From: a virus
DNA: 57,255 nucleotides
IMG/VR virus record: IMGVR_UViG_3300046007_011961
Coordinates: 1-57,255 of that record
Reading direction: 5' to 3' (one strand)
Every line of letters starts with the position of its first letter. Position 1 is the first letter of the stretch. Of this stretch, positions 31,413 through 39,234 are shown one piece after another. A program made the position numbers and the translations under genes. Under the pieces are notes generated by a model, which did no database searches, was not told where the DNA came from, and saw only the letters and a list, made by a program, of their open reading frames with translations.

Positions 31413-31637
31413 TTACGGTCTATTAGCCTCCATGATTATTTCGTTAGCGTAATACACACTCAGTATCATATTACCTTTTTTATCTGGGTGCTCGAACTCA
31501 TATAGTGGAGTAATAGGGTTCCCTAGCTCATCTGTACCATATACTTCGACACATCTACCTAAACCAAAATATGAGCCTTCCGGCTCATCTTTATCTGTAT
31601 AGTCGATATAGTAAAATTTTCCTTTTTGAGGAATCAT
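31413..31637 (-). CDS. Small hypothetical protein (74 aa)
   Basis: A beta-rich protein (GKFYYIDYTDKDEPEGSYFG, RCVEVYGTDELG). It ends two bases from its neighbour and starts just downstream of tRNA-Tyr. Not recognised. Confidence 0.5.
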   Translation of the reverse strand: MIPQKGKFYYIDYTDKDEPEGSYFGLGRCVEVYGTDELGNPITPLYEFEHPDKKGNMILSVYYANEIIMEANRP

Positions 31638-31647
31638 ATGAAAGTGG

Positions 31648-31731
31648 TGGGTAGTGTGGGGATCGAGCCCACCGAGCCATTACAGCGCCAGATTTACAGT
31701 CTGGACCGTCTCCTTAACGGTATAACTACCC
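31648..31731 (-). tRNA. tRNA-Tyr (GTA)
   Basis: Class-II tRNA on the minus strand: acceptor GGGTAGT / ACTACCC with discriminator A, anticodon stem CCAGA/TCTGG with loop CTGTAAA (anticodon GTA), a long variable arm and a T-stem GTGGG/CCCAC with loop CTCGATC. The T-loop starts with C where most tRNAs have T. CCA not encoded. Confidence 0.92.
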
Positions 31732-31737
31732 AGGTAA

Positions 31738-32352
31738 TTAAACTTGTATGTATGTATGTAGATCAAACATGTATAGTTGGTCTTGCGTGGTTCTATAGAC
31801 CGTACATGCCTTATTGTATGCTGCCATAACTACGGAACCTCCAGAATGTTGGCACACGAATTTTTTTGCAGATGTGATGATATCTACCCATTCAAAGATA
31901 TCAGATGACTGTATACTGTCTGCGTTGGGTGGAGCAACACAATTTACATATAAAGCTTCAGGATATTTGGAGATAATCGATGCCGCAGCTTCTGAGCTAT
32001 TGGCTGAATGCGCGTTGAAGTCCACGACAACTTCAGTGTGCAGTTTCTCTATTTTTTTAGGGGTATAGTAAAGCTTGGGTTGTGTGTTAATAACTCTCCC
32101 AAATAGTTGCTGTTCCCACTGTTGTATAATGTTCCCAGCGTGGCCATTCATATATGTTGTGTTACCTACAGCATCCACGAAACCTTTTACGTAAGGATTA
32201 CAATCCCATACAAGCTTCTTTACATCAGGATGTCTATATGTGTTGTAGTTTGACACATATACATCTATACCCAGTGCGTGCGCTACTTCAGGTATTGTGC
32301 TGAGCTGTAAATTATCTCCTAACCCTCCCCATGACTGCGATATAACGATCAT
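31738..32352 (-). CDS. GT-B-like glycosyltransferase
   Basis: 204 residues. The N-terminal WGGLGDNLQLSTIPEVAHAL resembles the first Rossmann loop of GT-B transferases such as heptosyltransferase-like GT9 proteins, and QHSGGSVVMAAYNKAC near the C-terminus is similar to their donor-binding loop. It is short for a full GT-B enzyme. ATGA overlap with the methyltransferase gene upstream. Confidence 0.6.
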   Translation of the reverse strand: MIVISQSWGGLGDNLQLSTIPEVAHALGIDVYVSNYNTYRHPDVKKLVWDCNPYVKGFVDAVGNTTYMNGHAGNIIQQWEQQLFGRVINTQPKLYYTPKKIEKLHTEVVVDFNAHSANSSEAAASIISKYPEALYVNCVAPPNADSIQSSDIFEWVDIITSAKKFVCQHSGGSVVMAAYNKACTVYRTTQDQLYMFDLHTYIQV

Positions 32353-32978
32353 ACAGCTTTAAATAACCCTGTAAGTATGTTGGAAGTTTGCCCGTCACCT
32401 TTTCTAATGGTGTCTTCCATGTTCGATAATGCTACGACTTTATAATTTAGCTCAGTCATGAAATTGACCAAAGACTGCCTATTAAAATGCCATAGATGTT
32501 CATCAGGCCTTCTATGTTTCCATACATAAAACCAATCATCCGACAAATAATGACATTCAGGTACCGATATATAGATGTACTTGGTGTTTAATTTTTTTAT
32601 TTCGTAGATGTCGTCGAAATGTTCCAACACATCAAAAAAACAAACTACATCGTATTGAAAGTTGTATATGGCTGACACTTCTGTGCAGCCTTTAGGTATA
32701 GGGTAATCGTTTACCTCAAATCCATAGCAGTTGGGTATTACTTTTGCTGCAGCATCTAAGAAATCTCCGTTACCGTAACCCACATCCAGTATAGATGTAA
32801 TGGTGCTATCACATGAACCTAACAAATAACCTAGACGCAGATACGACATGTACTCTGATAACTTGCCATAAGCGTTATACCTTTTGTCTATATACTCTAC
32901 ATCGTATTTCTGCTTTGCATCAAAGATTTTTTCTTGTTTGATGAGTCCATTGTTTAATTTTGTGTAATTGTTTAACAT
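32349..32978 (-). CDS. SAM-dependent methyltransferase
   Basis: 209 residues. SAM motifs: ITSILDVGYGNGDFLDAA (motif I), a motif II FEVN, and DVVCFFDVLEHFDDI (motif IV with the typical VLEH). It belongs to the Methyltransf_23-like type that often methylates sugars or lipids. It overlaps the GT-B-like gene. Likely part of the sugar-modification island. Confidence 0.82.
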   Translation of the reverse strand: MLNNYTKLNNGLIKQEKIFDAKQKYDVEYIDKRYNAYGKLSEYMSYLRLGYLLGSCDSTITSILDVGYGNGDFLDAAAKVIPNCYGFEVNDYPIPKGCTEVSAIYNFQYDVVCFFDVLEHFDDIYEIKKLNTKYIYISVPECHYLSDDWFYVWKHRRPDEHLWHFNRQSLVNFMTELNYKVVALSNMEDTIRKGDGQTSNILTGLFKAV

Positions 32979-33017
32979 GTACGTAAATTAGTGGCGGGAT
33001 TTGATATGTTGTGCGTA

Positions 33018-33263
33018 TTACGTATGCATTTTATTGTTACGACGCACACCTACCCATGTACCTATAAACGATCCTAGGCATGAAGGAATTAGCAGCCAGT
33101 GGTTTTGAATATACCCTATAGCTGCAAGGCTCGCAACCAAATTTATCATAGCTGACCAGCAGCCAGCAAGTAATGGTTTATCTTCTTGTGTAGCTTTGAT
33201 GTAATAGGAGTAGAATACGTTCATCACAAACACAGCTAAAAATGTTAGTATCCAGGAAATCAT
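33018..33263 (-). CDS. Three-helix membrane protein (81 aa)
   Basis: Hydrophobic helices at about 3-22 (SWILTFLAVFVMNVFYSYYI), 32-51 (GCWSAMINLVASLAAIGYIQ) and 56-74 (LLIPSCLGSFIGTWVGV), ending in RRNNK. It follows the FkbM-like gene. It may be a membrane anchor for glycan modification or a flippase-like piece; not recognised. Confidence 0.6.
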   Translation of the reverse strand: MISWILTFLAVFVMNVFYSYYIKATQEDKPLLAGCWSAMINLVASLAAIGYIQNHWLLIPSCLGSFIGTWVGVRRNNKMHT

Positions 33264-33269
33264 AGTGCA

Positions 33270-33992
33270 CTATATATTAATAGCTTCTTCAAACGATACG
33301 TACGCCCTATTAAGCGTGTCTTGACTGTGCCCTCCATTTGGTCCCGGACCATATGTAGGCGACTTGTATAGAAGCGTTAAATCGTTTGCGTCTGCGTATA
33401 ATGCTTCAGAAAGATTTAACATATTGTTACGGATAAAAAAGCAGTTTGTGCCGGACGAGTCACAACACACCAATGTGTAGCCGTACATGGCTGTAAGCTT
33501 CTTCCATACCAACAAAGACGCTCCAAAATAATTACTATGCCCGTCCCAGCCTCCAGTGCGAGTGTACTTCACTACCTTATCTTCGTGAGGTAGATGTGTG
33601 CCATTATACTCGAATATCAAAATATCACACGTATAGTGTTTCAATATCTCCTTAACGCAATAAAAATCATTGTAGTCTATATCTACAGACAGCAGATGAA
33701 TATGGTCTGGTACGTTATACTTTTGAAATAGTTGTACAGCATTTTCTTTAGTGACAAGCTCTCTTTTAAGATTTATATTGGCGTCTTCATGGCTACCGTC
33801 CATCATAAGCCCTGTCCAACTATACTGTTCTCTAAGAACTCTGGTATTGCATTCCGTACCACTCTCTACGCCAAATTCTACATAATATTTATTATGGGGA
33901 TCTGTGTACAGGCTTTCAATTATCTTAATTGTTATCCCGTCTTCTCCGTGTTGCGAAAATAGCTTATGTTCGTAGTTATTCAATATACCCAT
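33270..33992 (-). CDS. FkbM-like SAM methyltransferase-type protein
   Basis: 240 residues from ATG at 33990-33992 (MGILNNYEHKLFSQHGED); the frame extends to 34058 but that part is the tRNA gene. The pattern SQHGEDGITIKIIE, YYVEFGVESGTECNTR, WTGLMMDGS, LLSVDIDYNDFY and a late LVCCDSSGTNCFFIR is a recurring family related to FkbM methyltransferases. A role in sugar or lipid modification is inferred. Confidence 0.7.
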   Translation of the reverse strand: MGILNNYEHKLFSQHGEDGITIKIIESLYTDPHNKYYVEFGVESGTECNTRVLREQYSWTGLMMDGSHEDANINLKRELVTKENAVQLFQKYNVPDHIHLLSVDIDYNDFYCVKEILKHYTCDILIFEYNGTHLPHEDKVVKYTRTGGWDGHSNYFGASLLVWKKLTAMYGYTLVCCDSSGTNCFFIRNNMLNLSEALYADANDLTLLYKSPTYGPGPNGGHSQDTLNRAYVSFEEAINI

Positions 33993-34016
33993 ATGCTTAA
34001 CGTCTAAAAAAATTGG

Positions 34017-34104
34017 AGCCTTGTGTGGGATTCGAACCCACAAAGAAGTTTCCTTCATACTCGATTACAAATCGAGGCCCTTAGCCAATTCGGGTCAACA
34101 AGGC
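34017..34104 (-). tRNA. Class-II tRNA with TGT (Thr) anticodon
   Basis: On the minus strand: acceptor GCCTTGT / ACAAGGC, T73, and encoded CCA at 34014-34016. The D-arm CCC-N11-GGG resembles tRNA-Ser, the anticodon stem CTCGA/TCGAG holds loop TTTGTAA (anticodon TGT, codon ACA), and the variable arm GAAG-GAAA-CTTC is long, as in Ser, Leu and Tyr tRNAs. Threonine tRNAs are class I. A single change in position 36 turns the serine anticodon TGA into TGT. So the body looks like Ser and the anticodon like Thr. U73 is also unusual for Ser. Confidence 0.88.
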
Positions 34105-34111
34105 GTTAAAA

Positions 34112-34666
34112 TTAATCTACTCCATCGTGAGTACAAGAATCAATAAGTTTTTGACGTTTTCTTATACCTAGAGTTGTCCTACCTCTACCTCTGTTTCTAC
34201 CTTTGTAAAATCTTGACTGACTGTCGCAGTTAGGACAAAGTAATCTAAAATTATCTATATTATTATTTGAGGCATCTCCGTCAATATGATCCAAAGCTAA
34301 AATTAACTTTTGCCCCAACCATGAGTGTATTCCACAAACAGAGCAAATTTCCTTAAGCCCTAGAGCTAGCAACGCTTTTTTAATTGCAGGTCTCAAGACC
34401 AGTTTGCCTGCCTGCAGTAGCTCTATGTTTTTGGTTACAGCTTTTTTTGCAGCTTCAGCAGAACTGCATTTGTTTGAACAATATCTACCGAAGCTCGAAC
34501 CTTTTTTAAACCACATGTCGACACCGCACCATCCGCAAGTAGTCTTGTTCTTTTTTTCTCGTAGTGTATTGTTCTTTTTTGCTGCACAACTCTGCGAGCA
34601 AAACAACCTTTTACTACTTTTTGACTTAAACTCTGTGTGACATGTATCACAAAAGGTATGGAACAT
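34112..34666 (-). CDS. HNH homing-type endonuclease
   Basis: About 184 residues from ATG at 34664-34666 (MFHTFCDTCHTEFK); the frame upstream starts with GTG inside a strong hairpin and is less likely. Two treble-clef-like Cys groups (CDTCH...CSQSC, CGWCG...CSNKC) precede the HNH core LALDHIDGDASNNNIDNF with CPNC. Such proteins nick or cut phage DNA and spread by homing. It lies seven bases before the odd tRNA gene. Confidence 0.87.
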   Translation of the reverse strand: MFHTFCDTCHTEFKSKSSKRLFCSQSCAAKKNNTLREKKNKTTCGWCGVDMWFKKGSSFGRYCSNKCSSAEAAKKAVTKNIELLQAGKLVLRPAIKKALLALGLKEICSVCGIHSWLGQKLILALDHIDGDASNNNIDNFRLLCPNCDSQSRFYKGRNRGRGRTTLGIRKRQKLIDSCTHDGVD

Positions 34667-34710
34667 ACTGATTAAATAAGTAGAAGATATCTGGCTGCTA
34701 AGTATGTTCC

Positions 34711-34756
34711 GGTTGACATAGGGCACTAGTTATTATGCTAGTGCCCTAGTCATACC
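34711..34756. repeat. Long intergenic hairpin
   Basis: An 11-bp perfect stem TAGGGCACTAG (34719-34729) / CTAGTGCCCTA (34738-34748) with an 8-base loop extends outward through GGT-TGAC / GTCA-T-ACC with single bulges, to about 18 pairs. There is no T-run on either strand. It lies between the gene at 34769-35035 and the HNH gene, so it could be an RNA processing or attenuation element or a scar of insertion. Confidence 0.75.
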
Positions 34757-34768
34757 AGCTATAACGTA

Positions 34769-35035
34769 TTATAGTAGGCCCTGGTCTTTCATCTCTTTGT
34801 ACTGCTTACGTGCCAGCACCAATCCCTCAGGCGTATATTTATATACTCCCGGAGTATCGGTCCTTTCGACGAACCCTTCAAGCTCAAGATAGCGCATAGC
34901 TTTCTTTGCTAGCAGGTCTACCGCAGCCAACATTTTTTGGACCTCCAGAGCTTCTTCATTCTGGGAATCCTCCTCTTCAGACCAGCGGTCGTGTTCATCA
35001 TCGTCTAACATATTTGAATTATTTCTAAAACTCAC
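34769..35035 (-). CDS. Small winged-helix-like protein (88 aa)
   Basis: An acidic N-terminus (DDDEHDRWSEEEDSQNEE) is followed by a helix-rich part ending in EGFVERTDTPGVYKYTPEGL, which has the wing pattern of small winged-helix proteins. The two segments of the protein at 2453-3349 end in a similar way. It may bind DNA. Not assigned to a family. Confidence 0.55.
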   Translation of the reverse strand: MSFRNNSNMLDDDEHDRWSEEEDSQNEEALEVQKMLAAVDLLAKKAMRYLELEGFVERTDTPGVYKYTPEGLVLARKQYKEMKDQGLL

Positions 35036-35049
35036 AATGAAGTAAAGAA

Positions 35050-35643
35050 CTATTGTAAGTTAAACACGCCATAGTAAGCAACACCATGACAGCCGCCTTC
35101 GGCCAAACTTACCAAGTTACCTGAATAGCCGTACGCCGTCATTGATGGCGATGTACCATTTATCCAACTATCCAGATTTTCTTTGGTCAGCATGTGTGGA
35201 TGTCCGTCATGTGCAGGTATATTCACCCACTCAAAAATCCTTAACACTTTAGAAGCTTTCTTCGCGTTGTCAATGATTTTTGCCGGATCTATAGTGTGCT
35301 GTAGGCAATTATAAATCCAGGTTTCATCCCACCCCTCTTCGTCTGCATCTTCACCTGGGTAGATGCCTACGTCTATTTTTTTGGATGCATAGCGGTCAAT
35401 AGTCCACTGCGGATAGCTGATAGGGTCTATCACCTTTCCTTTTTTTAAGTTTTTACACTTAAGCAGCATAGAGGTAGGACCGCCTCCGATATCTAGTACA
35501 CTGGAATTGTTAAGGATGAAGGACCAGCCTTGCGGCTTAAGTCCCATATATTTTGCATATATGTAATGTTTTCTATCTTCCTCGTATGTATTACAACAAT
35601 CCCCCCAATAGTTTTTTTCGAAATCGTAATCTTCTGTAGTCAT
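35050..35643 (-). CDS. SAM-dependent methyltransferase
   Basis: 197 residues. Motif I is NNSSVLDIGGGPTSMLLK, followed by an acidic motif region and DETWIYNCLQHTIDPAKI, then RIFEWVNIPAHDGHPHML. The ILD-GGG-S and CLQH patterns fit class-I methyltransferases with small substrates. It is part of the island at 29.7-35.7 kb. Confidence 0.75.
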   Translation of the reverse strand: MTTEDYDFEKNYWGDCCNTYEEDRKHYIYAKYMGLKPQGWSFILNNSSVLDIGGGPTSMLLKCKNLKKGKVIDPISYPQWTIDRYASKKIDVGIYPGEDADEEGWDETWIYNCLQHTIDPAKIIDNAKKASKVLRIFEWVNIPAHDGHPHMLTKENLDSWINGTSPSMTAYGYSGNLVSLAEGGCHGVAYYGVFNLQ

Positions 35644-35648
35644 ATTAA

Positions 35649-35999
35649 TTACTTAGAAACTGCGTTACGGCTTTTACGGGTATCCCATGCTTTATATGCA
35701 GCTAGTGAGCGGCTAGCTTTGCACATCCTCTTTTTTTGCTTAGTTTTAACCGCTTTACAGGCCGCAGACTTACGTACTGCTTTAATTGCAGCATTCTTAC
35801 GTCTAGTTACCCAAGCCTTGCGAGCAGCTTCAGATTGATTCCTTTTGCAGGCAATCGCTACTGGTTTTGTTTTGACCTGTGCTGTGTTTGCTAAACTGTA
35901 ATATGTTTCTCCATTAATCAGCTTTTTAGCCAAAACAATACCTGCTTTAACCATGTTGTTGAGTACTTGTACGATTTCTTTTTCGAATGATTTCTTCAT
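35649..35999 (-). CDS. Basic DNA-binding protein with AxKAWxTR motifs
   Basis: 116 residues. The N-terminal 30 residues (KEIVQVLNNMVKAGIVLAKK) could form a winged helix. The rest is very basic with repeats SEAARKAWVTRRKNA and LAAYKAWDTRKSRN and Lys-rich stretches (AACKAVKTKQKKRM). Similar short motifs occur in phage and bacterial DNA-binding tails. It may compact or coat phage DNA. Confidence 0.65.
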   Translation of the reverse strand: MKKSFEKEIVQVLNNMVKAGIVLAKKLINGETYYSLANTAQVKTKPVAIACKRNQSEAARKAWVTRRKNAAIKAVRKSAACKAVKTKQKKRMCKASRSLAAYKAWDTRKSRNAVSK

Positions 36000-36021
36000 A
36001 ATATTATTATTTTTTTTATTT

Positions 36022-36768
36022 TTACTGCTCTAACACTTGACTCCAGTACCGACTGTCTGGATATCCTTGCTTTACGTCCCAATATATGCATCTAGCAACG
36101 TATGGTGGAATTCTCCACATCGTGCACATGTCCACCCAATGCTTTTCAATTTTTTCATATTGTTTGGCATCTTTTACCTGATCCAGACCATAAGCCTGAA
36201 ACATGTGAGTGTCTAAACATGTGAGTTTTGCCTGGGTAGGATAGCACATTTCTATCGCAAAACTCGTCTTTGCTGGTCCTAAGCCTAACGTTACGCGCTT
36301 CAGTCTATTTCTAAATTCAACCCAGGATTCTCCATCGACTTTTTTATATGCTTCAGGATTTTCCCAGAACTTATGCGTGAACTCTGATATAAACTTGACT
36401 CGTACGTTATGCATACCTACTCTGCTGCCTTGTATGGCTTCTAGTAGGTCGTCCCATTTATTAATCCAACGCCACCAATTTTTGATTGCTTGATATCCTA
36501 CGATATTAGATTTCCAGGAGGTATGTACGCTCATAAAAGCGAACAACCATCGCCGAAGTATCTCGCTATCATTCTTTGGGGTTATACTGTCCCAATAATC
36601 CAAATAAGCTGGTACTACAGAGTAGTCCATCTCATTGAAGAATTTCTCTACTGTCGAATATCTCCAAGCATCAGGTTGCTTAGAGTCTAGATCCCACAGT
36701 TCTAGTTGACTTTTAAATTTAGTTACAGGAGAGCCATCATAACCTGTAATAAAATTAAGTTGCAACAT
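36022..36768 (-). CDS. HhH-GPD-like DNA glycosylase
   Basis: 248 residues. A helix-hairpin-helix-like segment RVTLGLGPAKTSFAIEM is followed 13 residues later by CLDTHMF, whose Asp would be the catalytic residue of HhH-GPD base-excision glycosylases. The rest is helical and Trp-rich. Substrate base unknown. The 3' end of RuvC overlaps its start by 14 bases, so the two are co-expressed. Moderate confidence in the family. Confidence 0.6.
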   Translation of the reverse strand: MLQLNFITGYDGSPVTKFKSQLELWDLDSKQPDAWRYSTVEKFFNEMDYSVVPAYLDYWDSITPKNDSEILRRWLFAFMSVHTSWKSNIVGYQAIKNWWRWINKWDDLLEAIQGSRVGMHNVRVKFISEFTHKFWENPEAYKKVDGESWVEFRNRLKRVTLGLGPAKTSFAIEMCYPTQAKLTCLDTHMFQAYGLDQVKDAKQYEKIEKHWVDMCTMWRIPPYVARCIYWDVKQGYPDSRYWSQVLEQ

Positions 36769-37282
36769 TTTTACCTGTCTTTAATAGGTTCTGATTCTTC
36801 CTTCGTAGGAATTCTGCAATCAGTAACCCGTCTGCATCTTTTTTGATGTTTAGCTGCGGAAACAACCTTCTACCTATATCTAGACTGGCTTTTTTGAGCT
36901 CGTCGCTACCTTTGATACCTGTGGGTAATAAGTGTTTTTGCCACTCTTTACTATCAATGTACTCATAACGGAACTGATGCTGCTCCACAGCAATCAGCGT
37001 GGCCTCAAGTGCCCTTACAGCAGACAACGAAGCATTGAATCTGGTACTGTTTACCATAGGTCGCTCTAATCCTACTATAAACTGAGTGCCCTGGTATAGC
37101 GCTCGCAGCTTTTCAAACAATTCACACAAATCATTGAAGTTTATCCTGGTTATGTGTTTTGCTTCTTTGGTGTAGCTTAACTCTTTTTTAACAGGTAGAG
37201 GGTATAGGCTAGCAACACCCTCACTGTTCACCACACCTATACCATTATTGGTTACTCCGTTATCTATTCCTATGTATATCAT
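36755..37282 (-). CDS. ruvC: RuvC-like Holliday-junction resolvase
   Basis: 175 residues. The RNase H-fold carboxylates are in place: D7 in IYIGIDNGVTNNGIG, E73 in VGLERP, and D149/D151 in IKKDADGLLIAEF. The length fits phage RuvC proteins. It would resolve branched replication or recombination intermediates before packaging, together with RecA and SbcCD encoded nearby. Confidence 0.88.
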   Translation of the reverse strand: MIYIGIDNGVTNNGIGVVNSEGVASLYPLPVKKELSYTKEAKHITRINFNDLCELFEKLRALYQGTQFIVGLERPMVNSTRFNASLSAVRALEATLIAVEQHQFRYEYIDSKEWQKHLLPTGIKGSDELKKASLDIGRRLFPQLNIKKDADGLLIAEFLRRKNQNLLKTGKNVAT

Positions 37283-37293
37283 AATTTATGTGT

Positions 37294-37324
37294 GCCTAGG
37301 TACAGGATCGGACCATACCTAGGC
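37294..37324. repeat. Perfect inverted repeat upstream of ruvC
   Basis: GCCTAGGTA (37294-37302) and TACCTAGGC (37316-37324) pair perfectly around a 13-base loop, 11 bases before the ruvC start on the minus strand. No T-run follows on that strand. It may be an RNA hairpin affecting ruvC translation, an RNase processing site or an operator. Confidence 0.65.
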
Positions 37325-37332
37325 CTGTTAGG

Positions 37333-37521
37333 CTAGACAATGCTATTAAGCAGCTCCATTACTTTTTCGTAATTTTTGTGCTTGGCATTTCTTAATGTTA
37401 GGTTGTTTTTTAACCATCTTGCATCGTCGTTATGCTTGACTGTTTTCCGATAAGCTGGAAGATCCATCTTTGCGATGAGTTTCTCAACTTCCGCTAATTT
37501 TTGTAAGTAATCACTAGACAT
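37333..37521 (-). CDS. Small helical hypothetical protein (62 aa)
   Basis: A charged helical protein (SDYLQKLAEVEKLIAKMD, RNAKHKNYEKVMELLNSI). It is 17 bases from the upstream gene. Not recognised. Confidence 0.5.
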   Translation of the reverse strand: MSSDYLQKLAEVEKLIAKMDLPAYRKTVKHNDDARWLKNNLTLRNAKHKNYEKVMELLNSIV

Positions 37522-37538
37522 ACTGAGACAAGCTTTAA

Positions 37539-38030
37539 TTAAGTCATTAGCAAATTGATTTCCGTAGAAGTCAATCTATCTAATGCTGTGGCAACGCCTG
37601 CAGCATAGCAGAAAGTATCATCTTCTGAACATTCGCTAGATACGCAGATGTATCTACCTGATTTATGCTTGATAACTAGATGCGTATATCCTCCTTTAGG
37701 AAGGAAGATGTACATCGGATCACTACGAAACGTAGACGGTACAACCAAAGCCCTGCTAGCAATATTTCTAGAATTGCGTGGCACATCATACAATGGAAGG
37801 TATAGAGCCCAGCGGAGATGTTTAACTCTCACACTGTTTCCTGCTTCCTGCAGCTGTTGAATGGTGAGACCATTCTTTGCAGCGAACACAGGTTTAACAG
37901 GCTTTGGTCTAGCTTTCCAGGCCCACATCTTATGGTTTAAGTGGTCTGTTTTAATGAACGTGTCGGATACCTCATGGTACTCTGTTGTGTACCTAGACAT
38001 ATCACAATCGTTATTCTGCGCTGTAGTCAT
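37539..38030 (-). CDS. Hypothetical protein (163 aa)
   Basis: ATG at 38030 (MTTAQNNDCDMSRY) is preferred; an in-frame start at 38060 would overlap recA by 50 bases. The protein is beta-rich, with GGYTHLVIKHKSGRYICVSS and CYAAGVATALDRL near the end. It lies directly downstream of recA. Function unknown. Confidence 0.5.
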   Translation of the reverse strand: MTTAQNNDCDMSRYTTEYHEVSDTFIKTDHLNHKMWAWKARPKPVKPVFAAKNGLTIQQLQEAGNSVRVKHLRWALYLPLYDVPRNSRNIASRALVVPSTFRSDPMYIFLPKGGYTHLVIKHKSGRYICVSSECSEDDTFCYAAGVATALDRLTSTEINLLMT

Positions 38031-39228
38031 ATGTTGTCTTGTTTTCAACTTCAACTTCAAGGTCAGACTTTTTCTTGCGTCTGGCTTTATTTGTTTCGGC
38101 GATAGCTGCCTCTACTTCAGGCGGAGGCATGTCAGGGATTCCGAATGCTTCCCTGATTTTTTCTTTAGCTTGTGCACTGCTTTTAATCAGTAATGCTAGA
38201 TCTTGTTCTCTAAACTTCTTCTCTGTATCTATAACACCTTTGATAGGCTCATTCTCAGTTTCTAGGAAAAACTCCATATCTGGAATCTTCCACGTATACC
38301 ATCCACCAGTCTTTGCAACTATAGCAGGGTAATGTTCACCCAACATACGCACTAACGGAGAATACCAATCGATACCTCCATTGATATGTACATCGAATTC
38401 TATCTTCTGACTGTTACCCTCACGCCCTAGTTTATTACGTTTTACAGTCATGGTGTGCGTTGAACCTGACTTGCGTTTAACACCCATATGATCCTCTTCT
38501 AGGTTATCTCTGATACGAGCAACCTTGAATTGGTATGTACTGTTGAAACGTTGAGCGTCACCGCCAAGCAAAGCTTCAGGCTTTTCAGCTCCGAACCCTT
38601 GCATTCCACCAATCTGGTCACGCAGCTGATTGGTGGCAACAAATACCATATTCTCACATTCCAAGTAAGGAATAATGCTACGGTAAAATGCAGCCATCAA
38701 CTTTGCATGCTCGCCAGGTTTTGCCTGACCAATCACGTCCTGATCTCGCTCGTAGTCAGTAGCACCACCAGCAATCGAATCTAGTGCAATAAGCACAGGC
38801 GTTTTTCCGTCGCTGTGTTTGCTATAGTTTTCGATAATCATTTTACATAATGTCAAAGCCTCTTCAATACCTCGAGGATTATGATAAATGACTTTGGTTG
38901 GATCTACTCCCTGCAACTCCATATAACGGAAGTCAGGGGCACTCTCGGTCTCAATCCAGAACATGTACCCTCCAGCTTTCTGGAATATTTTAGCAAGGTC
39001 GAACAGCAATGTAGTTTTGCTGCAGCCCTTCTTCCCGTAAACGAGATAGCACCGACCGTAGGCCATAAACCTACGGTCGAATGCATATTCCATTAGGGGG
39101 TTATCTAGAACAATACCTGTAGGAGGAAGTTCCTTATCCACGGTATTTAGATCTAGATTCACAGCTTCAGTTTTGAACGTTTTGCCAAAACTTTTTTTAA
39201 CTGCACCTAACAGGCCATCTATATTCAT
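38011..39228 (-). CDS. recA: RecA-like recombinase
   Basis: 405 residues. Walker A is YGKKGCSKTTLL (residues 64-75) with Cys-Ser where most RecA proteins have Gly-Ser-Gly-like bases; Walker B VLIALDSIAGG (Asp150). ATNQLRDQIGGMQG matches the L1/L2 region and SFE-like residues. Basic tail RRKKKSD at the end. It would carry out strand exchange in replication-coupled recombination. The SSB candidate is just upstream. Confidence 0.9.
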   Translation of the reverse strand: MNIDGLLGAVKKSFGKTFKTEAVNLDLNTVDKELPPTGIVLDNPLMEYAFDRRFMAYGRCYLVYGKKGCSKTTLLFDLAKIFQKAGGYMFWIETESAPDFRYMELQGVDPTKVIYHNPRGIEEALTLCKMIIENYSKHSDGKTPVLIALDSIAGGATDYERDQDVIGQAKPGEHAKLMAAFYRSIIPYLECENMVFVATNQLRDQIGGMQGFGAEKPEALLGGDAQRFNSTYQFKVARIRDNLEEDHMGVKRKSGSTHTMTVKRNKLGREGNSQKIEFDVHINGGIDWYSPLVRMLGEHYPAIVAKTGGWYTWKIPDMEFFLETENEPIKGVIDTEKKFREQDLALLIKSSAQAKEKIREAFGIPDMPPPEVEAAIAETNKARRKKKSDLEVEVENKTTYDYSAE

Positions 39229-39234
39229 ATTTTA

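Noticed and set aside
33993-34058. 22-residue N-terminal extension of the FkbM-like protein
   Set aside because: It is translated tRNA sequence; ATG at 33990-33992 starts the conserved part.
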